Positions 1 to 7,180 of a stretch of DNA of 12,702 nt are shown here, piece after piece. Position 1 is the stretch's first letter; the number at the start of each line of letters is the position of its first letter. A model generated the notes under the pieces. The model searched no databases, was not told the origin of the DNA, and saw only the letters and a list, made by a program, of their open reading frames with translations. Source of the DNA: Chrysochromulina parva (Eukaryota; Haptophyta; Prymnesiales; Chrysochromulinaceae); the NCBI GenBank assembly GCA_002887195.1, contig PJAB01001710.1, positions 1 through 12,702 on the forward strand, given 5' to 3'. The position numbers and the translations under genes are program-made.

Positions 1-541
1 CGACGCGGTTCGCAAAGGTGTTGGCGGCCCAGCCGAGCGCGTAGAGCTCGGGCGGGATGAATATGACGGAGCCCTCGCCAGCGATCAGGCGGGCCTTCCG
101 GCCGATTGTCAACATCTCCTCGGGGCTACCGGTTTTGATCGCCGAGCACACCATCTGAAGCGGCAAGTACGGCATGCCAAAGTGGTTTGCGAGGGAGGTG
201 CCGACCATTGGTGTGGCTGGCATCTCGGTTGCCGGCTCCTTCTTTGCCGCCGGCGCGGAGGCCTTTTTTGCTGCCGCGCGCGCACCAGTTGGAAAGCGAG
301 CATCAGGTAAAACAGCAGTGCGCGTGCGCGCGGGCGCGGGGGCCTTCTTTGCAGGCGCTTCGGGCTTTCTGGCTGGATCAGTTGGCTTGTCTTTTGGCGT
401 GGTGGGGGCGCTCTCATTATGATAAGCAACAATCATTAGGTCGTCCACAGGCACGACTGCGCCATGTTGCGGAGAAGAGGGTGCTGCATTGTCTTGGAAG
501 GCCTCGATCAATGTCTCTGTCTCGAATGGCTTATCTGACAT
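1..541 (-). CDS. Unrecognised protein, 5' part (runs off left edge)
   Basis: The minus-strand frame starts at the ATG at 541-539 and stays open to the window edge, giving 180 codons with no stop. An in-frame TGA lies about 22 codons upstream and no other ATG intervenes, so this start is well determined. Residues 1-41 are mildly acidic (begins MSDKPFETETLIEAF). Residues about 42-108 form an Ala/Lys/Pro-rich, probably disordered linker with several AKK/PAKK groups. Residues about 109-180 look folded, with mixed hydrophobic and charged positions and words such as LANHFGMPYLPLQM and IFIPPELYALGW. I do not recognise the family, and no membrane segment or signal peptide is evident. It is head to head with the gene starting at 870. 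The leader holds a 15-bp tandem repeat. An intron beyond or within the visible part cannot be excluded. Confidence 0.6.
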   Translation of the reverse strand, partial: MSDKPFETETLIEAFQDNAAPSSPQHGAVVPVDDLMIVAYHNESAPTTPKDKPTDPARKPEAPAKKAPAPARTRTAVLPDARFPTGARAAAKKASAPAAKKEPATEMPATPMVGTSLANHFGMPYLPLQMVCSAIKTGSPEEMLTIGRKARLIAGEGSVIFIPPELYALGWAANTFANRV

Positions 542-572
542 CTTCAAAATCAGAATCAGTGCTTCGTGTTCA

Positions 573-600
573 AGAATAGATTTCTCGAGAATAGATTTCT
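573..600. repeat. 15-bp tandem repeat in leader of gene 1
   Basis: The 13-mer AGAATAGATTTCT occurs at 573-585 and again at 588-600, joined by CG, giving a 15-bp period. The junction contains the palindrome TTCTCGAGAA. It lies 32-59 bp upstream of the minus-strand start codon at 541, so it is probably in the 5' leader or promoter of that gene. No function is shown. Confidence 0.7.
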
Positions 601-684
601 GTTCTCAGTCAGTTTTGTCGCGGTGAGGGGGAGAGCCCTCATACACACCTACTGAACACATCCACACCTGCGTACCTGCGGGAG

Positions 685-767
685 CTTGAAGATAAGTCAA
701 GTCAAGTCTATTCATAAAGCGGCGTAAACAACAGACAACCATTCGACTTGACTTGACTTGAAGATAA
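685..767. repeat. Inverted repeat of GTCAA units flanked by direct repeats
   Basis: Positions 694-708 (AAGTCAAGTCAAGTC) are the exact reverse complement of 745-759, giving 15-bp arms made of a 5-bp unit, with a 36-nt loop. The 11-mer CTTGAAGATAA occurs as a direct repeat at 685-695 and 757-767. The shorter word GAAGATAAC recurs at 857-865, just before the ATG at 870. RNA from either strand could fold into a 15-bp stem. The role is unknown; it lies in the leader or promoter zone of gene 2. Confidence 0.75.
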
Positions 768-825
768 CAGGCCTTTACGTTTCCCCACAGAGCGGGGGGG
801 CAGCCAGGCGCGCGCCTGGGACAGC

Positions 826-842
826 CCCTTGATGAGGGATGT
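826..842. repeat. 17-bp word shared with the right-end repeats
   Basis: CCCTTGATGAGGGATGT here is the exact reverse complement of a word present in each 39-bp unit at 12576-12702. It lies 28 bp before the gene 2 start codon. A shortened relative lies at 8246-8256 next to the topoisomerase tail copy. It may be part of a dispersed repeat. Confidence 0.7.
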
Positions 843-869
843 AATTGCGCCTGTGTGAAGATAACGGCA

Positions 870-2381
870 ATGGACGACCCCGCGATCTTTACAGGCGCAC
901 CGCTCCCAGCGCTGAAGACGCACGGCGAAGCAGCGGCTGGCTCCGAAGAGCTCGCGGCTGCGCAGGCGCTTCACGACGAGCTGCTGGCCTCGACGACTAA
1001 CGACAGGCACGAGGCGTGGCTCAAGGAGCAAGAGTGGCCAACTGCCGAGAACGCATTCTACTCGCGGCGTGGCCATCCTCTCACGCCATCCACGCCGTTT
1101 CGACGGCCGTGGCCGAAGCCAACCAGCCGAGCCATGCACGGCGGCGCGACTGGGCCCGACTGGCCACCCGAGCAGTGGACAGCCGACATGAGGCACGAGG
1201 CGTGGCTCCAGTACGAGTGCTGGCCGAGCGCGGGCTGGAGGCAGGTGAACACGGCCGACCACGTCGCCTTCACGCCGCACGAGTTCCCACAGGGGCGCCG
1301 GCCCGAGCCCGAGCCGGCGCCGTGGACCGTGCTGCCGAGCGAGGTGAGCGATAGGGCATTTGAGGCGGCGTCGAAGGCCAAGGCCGAGCCGAACGCAGCG
1401 GCGAGCGAGGCGGCCATCCGCGTGGCCATGGAGGCGTGCGACCTGATTGGCCTCCGGGATACACTCGCCTCGCACGCGGGCGCAGCCAAAGGCACACTTT
1501 CGGGCACAGCCACAGTTGCAGAGGCGACCTCACTTGTCGAGGTGCTCCTCGCACGCACGGCCAACATGCAGCACGAGGCGAGGCAGTTTTCGCAGGAGTG
1601 GCCGTCCGCCGCCAACGGCTTCTACTCGCGCCGCGGCCACCCGCTCGAGACGGCGCTCCGCCACACGCCGTGGCCCAAGACGGCAGACTGGCCGCCCAAC
1701 GCGGCGCTGCGACTGCCGGAGCCCTCCGCAACCGACCCGTACCTAGCGCGCCACCGACGCTCGTTTGAGTACGTGACCGTGCGCCCGCTCGCCGAGGTGA
1801 TCCTTGCCCAGGGGCCAGGGCAGCGTGCGCCGGGCGGCGCTCGTGGCGACGGCTTCCTCGACGCCTCCGTCGCGGTGGCTGCGGACATGTCGAGCCGCGC
1901 CACCGATCACCGCCTGCGTCGCACCGACCCGCAAGCGCGCCATTCCGGGCACACGAACCCGCGCGCGAACCACCCGTGCCCTCCCGAGGCACGTCGCGTC
2001 GACCCGCGCGCGTTCGCGCTCGCGCAACAAGCCATCGAGCGCAACGAGTCTCGCCATCAGGTGGCCTCCGCCGCTCTGACTGGCAAGTCGGTTCTCGGGA
2101 GTGAGTTCGTGCCGCCGCCGGCCGCTGAGCCACCGCCGACTCGCCCTCAGGCCCTGCTGCAGGAAGCACGCGCGAATGATGTTGGGCGTGCTGCTGAGCT
2201 GGCGCGCTCTGCGGCTCACGAGGATCTGCTCCGTCGGGCGAGCATAGGAGAGGGTCAAGGAGAGGGTGGCCGTCTTGGCCGAGGGACGGGATTTCGCCCA
2301 GGCAGCGCTGCGGCACGACGGGCCGCGGGTGGCCGCCCGTCAGTCTGGCCGGGTGAGATTGCAACGCCGATGCCGTGTTGA
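870..2381 (+). CDS. Unrecognised Trp-Pro repeat protein
   Basis: This is a 503-residue frame from the ATG at 870 to the stop at 2379-2381. A GTG 15 bp upstream is in frame, but the ATG is the likelier start. Three related motifs begin with HEA at residues 47, 109 and 235. Copies 1 and 3 read HEA, five or so residues, EWP, then FYSRRGHPL, followed by PWPK and DWPP; copy 2 is divergent (HEAWLQYECWPSAGW). Between copies 1 and 3 the FYSRRGHPL codons differ only at third positions (cgg/cgc, cgt/cgc, cat/cac, cct/ccg). That supports this strand and frame and suggests selection on the protein. The region after about residue 290 is Arg/Ala/Pro-rich and looks disordered or poorly constrained, and its frame is less certain. 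No known domain, signal peptide or membrane span is evident. It is convergent with the succinyl-CoA synthetase gene. An unseen intron in the second half is possible. Confidence 0.6.
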   Translation: MDDPAIFTGAPLPALKTHGEAAAGSEELAAAQALHDELLASTTNDRHEAWLKEQEWPTAENAFYSRRGHPLTPSTPFRRPWPKPTSRAMHGGATGPDWPPEQWTADMRHEAWLQYECWPSAGWRQVNTADHVAFTPHEFPQGRRPEPEPAPWTVLPSEVSDRAFEAASKAKAEPNAAASEAAIRVAMEACDLIGLRDTLASHAGAAKGTLSGTATVAEATSLVEVLLARTANMQHEARQFSQEWPSAANGFYSRRGHPLETALRHTPWPKTADWPPNAALRLPEPSATDPYLARHRRSFEYVTVRPLAEVILAQGPGQRAPGGARGDGFLDASVAVAADMSSRATDHRLRRTDPQARHSGHTNPRANHPCPPEARRVDPRAFALAQQAIERNESRHQVASAALTGKSVLGSEFVPPPAAEPPPTRPQALLQEARANDVGRAAELARSAAHEDLLRRASIGEGQGEGGRLGRGTGFRPGSAAARRAAGGRPSVWPGEIATPMPC

Positions 2382-2750
2382 ATCGGTGAAATTGGCAGAA
2401 GGGGGCGCCCAGGGACTGCTAGCACCAAAATTCACTCGTCACACAGAGGTCTTATTACATCAAGCGGACTCACGTGGCCCGTCGGCGCGTCGGCCGTCGC
2501 CTGTGCGCGCTGTGGTCTCCTTTCGCGCGTAGGTTGCATCCCGATCAATCGCGCATCCACCGCGCGCCCCAGACCGGAACCTCGACAGATGACCCCCGCC
2601 GCAGGCGCATTCGAACCGCGGTGCGTAACGCCCCTCCGCACCCACCGGCACGCGGCAGCGAAGGAGCGTGCGCGCTACAGAAGCGGTCCACGTGTGCGCC
2701 GTGCGCCGCCCATCCAGGGCCGGCCTTGGCGCCGCGGACGAGCCGCCTCT
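2382..2750. other. Convergent intergenic region (3' flanks of genes 2 and 3)
   Basis: These 369 bp lie between the stop at 2381 (plus) and the stop at 2751 (minus). No conserved reading frame, strong hairpin or clear polyadenylation signal was seen. It presumably holds the two 3' UTRs. Confidence 0.6.
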
Positions 2751-2930
2751 CTACAAGGCGGCGCAGGCCTTCTTTGCGGCGTCATCGAGGTCGTTGGCGG
2801 AGATGATGTTGAGGCCGGACGCGTTGATGAGCGCCTTGCCCTTCTCGACATTGGTCCCCTCGAGGCGTACGATGAGCGGGATCTTGAGGCCGACCTCTTT
2901 TGTGGCGGCGATCACGCCCTCGGCGATCAC

Positions 2931-2962
<32 letters not shown>

Positions 2963-4309
2963 CGAGGATCGCCTTGACCGACGGGTCCGAAGAGATGATC
3001 TTGAACGCGGCCGAGATTTGCTCCTTCTTCGCCGAGCCGCCCACATCGAGGAAGTTGGCCGGTGAGCCTCCGTACGCGGCGATGATGTCCATCGTGGCCA
3101 TCGCGAGGCCCGCGCCATTGACCATGCACCCGATGTTACCGTTGAGCCCGATGTAGTTCAGGTCCCACTTGCTCGCCGCGACCTCGCGAGGGTCCTCCTG
3201 CGTCCAGTCACGCTGCTCGAAGATCGCAGGCTGCCGGAAGGCCGCGTTGTCGTCGAAACCGATCTTAGCGTCCGCCGCGATCAGGTTGCCCTCCGGATCC
3301 TCAGCGAGGGGGTTGACCTCGACCATCGTGCAGTCGGACTCACGGAACAGGTTGTACAGCGCCTTGATCTGCTCCGCTGCCTTCTTCTTGTCGCCCTTGG
3401 CCTCGATGCCCGTGACGACCTTCATGGCCTGCTCATCGGTGATGCCCTTGTTGATGTCGATGGGCACCTTGACAATCTTTTCCGGGTACTTCTCGGCGAG
3501 GTCCTCGATGGAAGTGCCGCCCTCGGCGCACGCGATGATCAGCGGGCCCATCGTCGTTCGGTCGAGCATGATAGCAAAGTACATCTCGCGCACGAGCTTC
3601 ATCTTCTTGGCAATGAGGAGCGTGTCGACGGGCTTTCCCGCGGGGCCCGACTGCTTGGTGACCAGCGTCTGGCCGAGCATCTTGTCCGCGTACTTGGCCA
3701 CGTCCGCCGACTTGATCACGTGCACGCCACCCTTGAACCCGTTGGTGAAGGTGCCCAGACCGCGGCCGCCCGCCAGGATCTGCGACTTGATGACGACCTC
3801 GTCGTCGCCAATCTGCTTGGCCGCCGCGACCGCCTGCGAGCACGGCGCCACGGCACCCAAGCGCACGGACCCGTCAGCGATCGGAGAGCAGCCGTGCGCT
3901 ACGCTGCAGACGCGCGGTGGCGGCGACGGCGGCGGCGGCGGCGGCAGCAGTGGAGGCGGCAATGATGGTGGCTGCAGCACACCTCGGCGACCGACTTGGC
4001 AGGGATGCCGAAGGGCACGTTCACGCCCTTGGAGGCCATCAGCTGCGCACTTTGGTACTGCGCACACGCGGGCACCAGGGGCCTACTGTCAGCGATGGCG
4101 ACCGCGGGCGAAAGGAGGTTCTCTTGCTGATTGTGAAGGACGGCGACGATGCTAACCTCATGAAGGTTGAGCCGGCGGACAAATTGCCGCGTGGCCGGCG
4201 AGGAGTTGAGTGCACGGGCCTGCGGCGGCGATCACACACACGGGTCAGCGACTGCAAGGGCTCCGGCGGTAGATGCGGGCTCCGCGAATAATCGCACCCC
4301 GCGCAGCAT
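2751..4309 (-). CDS. Succinyl-CoA synthetase (ligase) beta subunit, mitochondrial, ATP-forming type
   Basis: Model: complement of join(2751..3833, 3983..4057, 4157..4219, 4298..4309), encoding 410 residues, close to the usual family length. The enzyme couples succinyl-CoA cleavage to nucleotide triphosphate formation in the TCA cycle, paired with an alpha subunit encoded elsewhere. Exon 1 gives MLRG and exon 2 an Arg-rich presequence ending RRLNLHE. Exon 3 resumes with YQSAQLMASKGVNVPFG, rebuilding the family start (RRLNLHEYQS). Exon 4 carries the ATP-grasp region (SQILAGGRGLGTF, GFKGGVHV), the metal-site motif VEVNPL, DAKIGFDDNA, NGAGLAMATMD, LDVGGSA, NIFGGIMKCD and LVRLEGTNV. GTF rather than GVF in the glycine loop resembles plant and other ATP-specific enzymes, so ATP use is inferred. 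The Arg-rich N-terminus predicts mitochondrial import. Exon 1 is the least certain part. It is head to head with the channel gene. Confidence 0.93.
3834..3982 (-). other. Intron 3 of succinyl-CoA synthetase beta (149 nt)
   Basis: The donor is GAG|GTGTGC and the acceptor CTCGCAG|GCGGTC, phase 0, joining KSVAE to AVAAAKQIGDDEVV as expected for the family. ATCGCTGAC at 3880-3873 is the likely branch site. A GGC/GCC trinucleotide tract (about 3912-3960) lies inside. Reading through the intron gives an apparent Pro-rich N-terminus that is not part of the protein. Confidence 0.85.
4058..4156 (-). other. Intron 2 of succinyl-CoA synthetase beta (99 nt)
   Basis: The donor is GAG|GTTAGC and the acceptor GCGCAG|TAC, phase 0. 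The join restores the family sequence LNLHE-YQSAQLM, which is strong evidence. ATCGCTGAC with A at 4089 is a likely branch site, 31 nt from the 3' end. The intron is a multiple of three and has no in-frame stop, so retention would insert 33 residues without truncating the protein. Confidence 0.85.
4220..4297 (-). other. Intron 1 of succinyl-CoA synthetase beta (78 nt)
   Basis: The donor is GTGCGA (the same hexamer as the topoisomerase I donor) and the acceptor ends GCCGCAG. It is phase 0. Removing it skips an in-frame TGA and joins MLRG to ARALNSSPATRQFVRRLNL. CGCTGAC, a branch-site-like word, has its A at 4245, 25 nt from the 3' end. A 33-nt alternative donor (GTCGCT at 4252) would also keep frame but is too short for ordinary splicing. 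Confidence 0.65.
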
Positions 4310-4527
4310 TTTATGTGTGTCCTTGATTGAGCGGCGCGTTCCTGAGCGCCCGACGACCGAAAAGTTTGGAGGCCAAATACTGGCCAAATAGGCGAGAGAC
4401 ATGTCTGAATCCTCATCAGCATCCTCCTTATTCATGCCGCCGGAGTTTGTCTCGAAAAAAAGCCAAAAATATCGAGTTTGCCTCGAAAAAAACCATCCGC
4501 TCCTCCTCTGCGGTAGTGGGCGGCGCG
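4310..4527. promoter_or_regulatory. Divergent promoter region between genes 3 and 4
   Basis: This 218-bp gap lies between the minus start at 4309 and the plus start at 4528. It is less GC-rich than its flanks. GGCCAAATA occurs twice (4371-4379, 4382-4390). GAGTTTG followed by YCTCG and an A tract occurs twice with a 31-bp period (4443-4460, 4474-4491). An A/T-rich stretch AAAAATAT lies at 4465-4472. These repeats are candidate shared elements; no classical TATA box or binding site can be assigned. Confidence 0.5.
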
Positions 4528-7180
4528 ATGGCCGACCTCGAGGCGCAGGCACAGAAGCGGCTGCGGCTGGAGCGCCTCAGGACCCTTGGCGAAGCCGTCG
4601 AACTGCAAATGATGGCCCGGAGCTCGATGACGGGCGCTGAGCAGCAGCAGCTTCAGCTTCAGCTCGTGGCTGCGCGTGCCGAGTGCGAGCGGCTTGCCGA
4701 TGAGGTCGCGCAGGAGCGCTCGCGCAAGAACAAGCTGATCGCGAAAGCCAAGCGCCGCCAGCTTCTCGGCCCGCGAGCCAGCACGCATGCATGGCTCGCG
4801 CTCGAGCACCTGTGGCGTGCGCTGTCGACGACTGTATTCGCCCTTGCCGTCTGCTTCTTCAGCGTGTTCGGCCTGCGCGGCGTGAGCAGCCGCATCAGCG
4901 GCTGCTGGGACGACAGCCGCGAGGCCATGTCCGAGCCCGAGCCTGGCGCATTGCGACCGGCGGCGCGGCGCATGCGGTCGGGCGAGACGGCGGCGCCCAA
5001 GTCGGCGAACGAGAAGCTCCTCGCAGAGCGGCTCGAAGCCACCTACGTGGCCGAGGACAAGTGGGACGAGCCGGGCCCTCACCATCGCTTGGGCGTCTGG
5101 TTCCCGGGCATGCCAGCCAAGAAGCTGTGGGACCTGCTTGTCCTCTGGTTGATCGTCTACTCGTGCGTGGTGGTGCCCTTCCGCATCGGAATGAGGTGAC
5201 CATCGGAATGCCCGACCCGATCACGAAGCGCGATCAGCGCGCCGCCCCATCCTGCCTCACGTGCTCCCCCCGCTCCCCTCGCTCCCCTCGCCCTGTTGCC
5301 GCGCGCGACGCCGCAGCGCCGACGCGGAGGGCCACATGTGGTGGTTCGAGTTCGGCGTGACCATCTGCTTCTGCATCGACCTGTGCTTCAACTTCAACAC
5401 GGCCTACCTCGCGGGCTCGTTTTGGGTCATCGACCGTTGGATGATCGCGACCAATTACGCACGCACGTGGCTCGTGATCGACGCGCTCTCGTCCTTCCCG
5501 GTCGAGATCTTCGATCCGCGTTTTGGGCTCTTTGAGGCTGGAGGTGCGAGCGACTCGGAGGCTCACTATGGCGTGAGCGACTCGGCTTTCGACCCGACGG
5601 CGCTGCGAGCGCTGCGTATGGTGCGCCTGCTGCGCATGCTCAAGCTGCTCAAGGTGCAGCGCATCATCGACGAGCTCGAGGACGCCTTCGTCACGTCGAT
5701 GCAGCTGCTCAAGATCGTCCAGATGGTCGCCGGCCTCGTCTACCTCATGCACATCCTCGGCTGCTTCTGGTACTTCATCGCCTCGACGGGCGAGCACGAC
5801 AAGACATGGCTTACGTCCTACGACGGCGGTTCGGGCCTCACCAAGCCCACGTCGGTCAAGTACCTGTACTCGGTCTACTGGGCGCTCACGACCCTCACCA
5901 CCGTCGGCTTCGGCGACATCGTGCCCACGAACAACACGGAGCGCGTGTACGTCCTCTGCTCGCTCCTCATCGGCGCGCTCGTCTTCGGCTACATGCTCAC
6001 CACGACGCCCCCACCTCTTCCCCACAGGTACGCGCTCGGCACCCTGCTGCTCGGCGCGCTCGTCTTCGGCTACATGCTCTCCGCCATCGGCGAGCTCGTG
6101 AACACGCTCGACAAGAACGCCGTCGTCCTCGATGATAAGTTCGCCGAGATCAAGGACTTCACCCGATGGCACCGGATGGGCCCCGACCTCGCGGCGCGCG
6201 TTCGAAAGTACTTCGACTACTTTTACATGCGCAAGTCCGCGATGGACGAGGAGGCGATCGTGGCCAACTTAGCGCCGGCCCTCCAGCGAGAGGTGATCTC
6301 GTACCTGCTCGAGAAGACCGCCGCACAGATCCCCATGTTCTCGATCGAGTACTGCTCGTACGCGACGGTCGAGTTTCAGCTCGAGGTCCATCCGCTCCTC
6401 AAGCCGCTCATGTACGAGGCGTCGGTGCCCCACCATCCCTCGCTCATCGTCCCCAAGCGCGCTCGCGGGGCCGACCTCTTCTTCCTCTCCAAAGGGACAG
6501 TCGCCGCGTGCTCGTCACTTGGCGAGCGCGTCCTCTTCCCCATCGTAGCTAAAGGATCCCTCCTCGGCGAGCACATCCTGTGCAACGCGCCCGCGGAGCT
6601 TGCCTACCGCGCCGCCACGCGTTGCGAACTCTTCAGCCTAAATAAGGAAGACCTGTACGCCCTCCTCGAGCGCCGGCCGTATGCGCGCGCCGAGCTCGCC
6701 GAGTTTGTCTTCGAGGACCTGCTCCGGCACGGCATGCTGCGCTACTGGGCGCTCCGAATGGTCGTCAAGGAGATCAAGGCCCTCGATGAGCGCGCGGGCG
6801 CCGCGCTGCTCCTCCAAGTGAGCTGGGTTCGCAAGTTGGTCATTCGGCTGCAAGACAAACGGCTCGCGGCCAACGGTCGGCTCGAGTGGCTCATGCCCGG
6901 CCTCTTTGGCCTGGCCGAGCCCAGCCAAGACCTCGGCGCCTGGCCCTCTCTCGCCTCACCCTTCGAGGTTGGCGCGGGCGCCGGCAGCAGCGGGCGCGGC
7001 GGCGGCGGCGGCGGCGAGGTCGCCTCTGCGGCGCTAGCGGAGCTCGACAGCGAGCGTCAGAAGCTGCAGAAGCGGGAGTCCGCCATCGACAAGCAAGTGC
7101 GAGAGCTCGAGAAGATGGTCGCGCAGCTCATGGTCAAAGAGCAGCAGGGACTACCATCCAGCAGGGACTACAGCGCCTAG
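4528..7180 (+). CDS. Voltage-gated K+ channel with cyclic-nucleotide-binding-homology domain
   Basis: Model: join(4528..5195, 5317..5946, 6028..7180), 816 residues, an EAG/plant-Shaker-like six-transmembrane channel. Residues 1-85 are a charged coiled-coil-like segment, and about 92-112 is an extra hydrophobic stretch. S1 is about 199-221 (LVLWLIVYSCVVVPFRIGM), S2 231-252 and S3 271-290. S4 is about 317-335, with Arg/Lys every third position (RALRMVRLLRMLKLLK). S5 is about 351-378 and the pore helix and filter about 404-423, with TVGFGD at 418-423 (K+ selective). S6 starts at 434. A C-linker follows, then a CNBD-like fold about 534-650 (LLGEH near 610), a Gly-rich linker and a C-terminal coiled coil. 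In the phosphate-binding cassette the usual Arg of RxA appears to be Ala, so cyclic nucleotide binding is doubtful. The start ATGGCCGAC is preferred to upstream non-ATG codons. The membrane in which it acts is unknown. Confidence 0.92.
5196..5316 (+). other. Intron 1 of the K+ channel (121 nt)
   Basis: The donor is ATGAG|GTGACC and the acceptor GCCGCAG|CGCC, phase 2, with a C-rich tract before the acceptor. The join makes FRIGM-S-ADAEGHMWWFEF, linking S1 to S2 as the family requires, and removes the TGA at 5197. The exon-end word CATCGGAATG (5184-5193) is repeated just inside the intron (5201-5210), a 17-bp-period duplication spanning the donor. Confidence 0.85.
5947..6027 (+). other. Intron 2 of the K+ channel (81 nt), a tandem copy of exon 3 start
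   Basis: The donor is GT|GTACGT and the acceptor CCCCACAG|GTACGC, phase 2. Splicing gives TERVYALGTLLLGALVFGYM, one normal S6. Reading straight through would give LIGALVFGYML and then LLGALVFGYML, a doubled S6. The intron starts with GTACG exactly as exon 3 does. It matches exon 3 at a constant 81-bp offset, including a perfect 27+ bp block (about 5972-5998 against 6053-6079). It is a multiple of three with no in-frame stop. Confidence 0.78.

Larger units (their letters stand above)
542..869. promoter_or_regulatory. Divergent intergenic region between genes 1 and 2
   Basis: This 328-bp gap separates two head-to-head start codons, so it should hold both promoters and leaders. No TATA box is clear. 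It contains the 15-bp tandem repeat (573-600), a long inverted repeat (685-767) and the perfect 16-bp palindrome CCAGGCGCGCGCCTGG at 804-819. It also carries a 17-bp word (826-842) that recurs at the right end of the window. On the plus strand, CGGTGAGG at 621-628 resembles a splice donor and the pyrimidine-rich stretch ending CCCCACAG at 790 resembles an acceptor. A 168-nt 5'-UTR intron (623-790) for gene 2 is therefore possible but unproven. Confidence 0.5.

Noticed and set aside
708..2364. Long minus-strand open frames opposite gene 2 (708-1475, 1270-2364)
   Set aside because: They are Arg/Ala/Pro-rich shadows typical of GC-rich DNA. The repeat copies show synonymous-only differences in the plus frame, and the minus frames show no conserved motif.
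3730..4067. Pro-rich N-terminus on succinyl-CoA synthetase from an ATG at 4067
   Set aside because: It is translation of intron 3 and exon 3 in the wrong frame. The spliced model recovers the conserved LNLHEYQS start and a plausible mitochondrial presequence.
3169..4155. 328-codon plus-strand open frame over the succinyl-CoA synthetase gene
   Set aside because: It is the antisense of well-conserved enzyme exons and runs through two introns; no independent similarity.
5947..6080. Reading the doubled GALVFGYML as a genuine two-copy S6 in the channel
   Set aside because: Consensus GT and AG sites with matching phase remove exactly one copy and restore a normal six-segment channel, so splicing is the simpler reading; retention is kept as an alternative.
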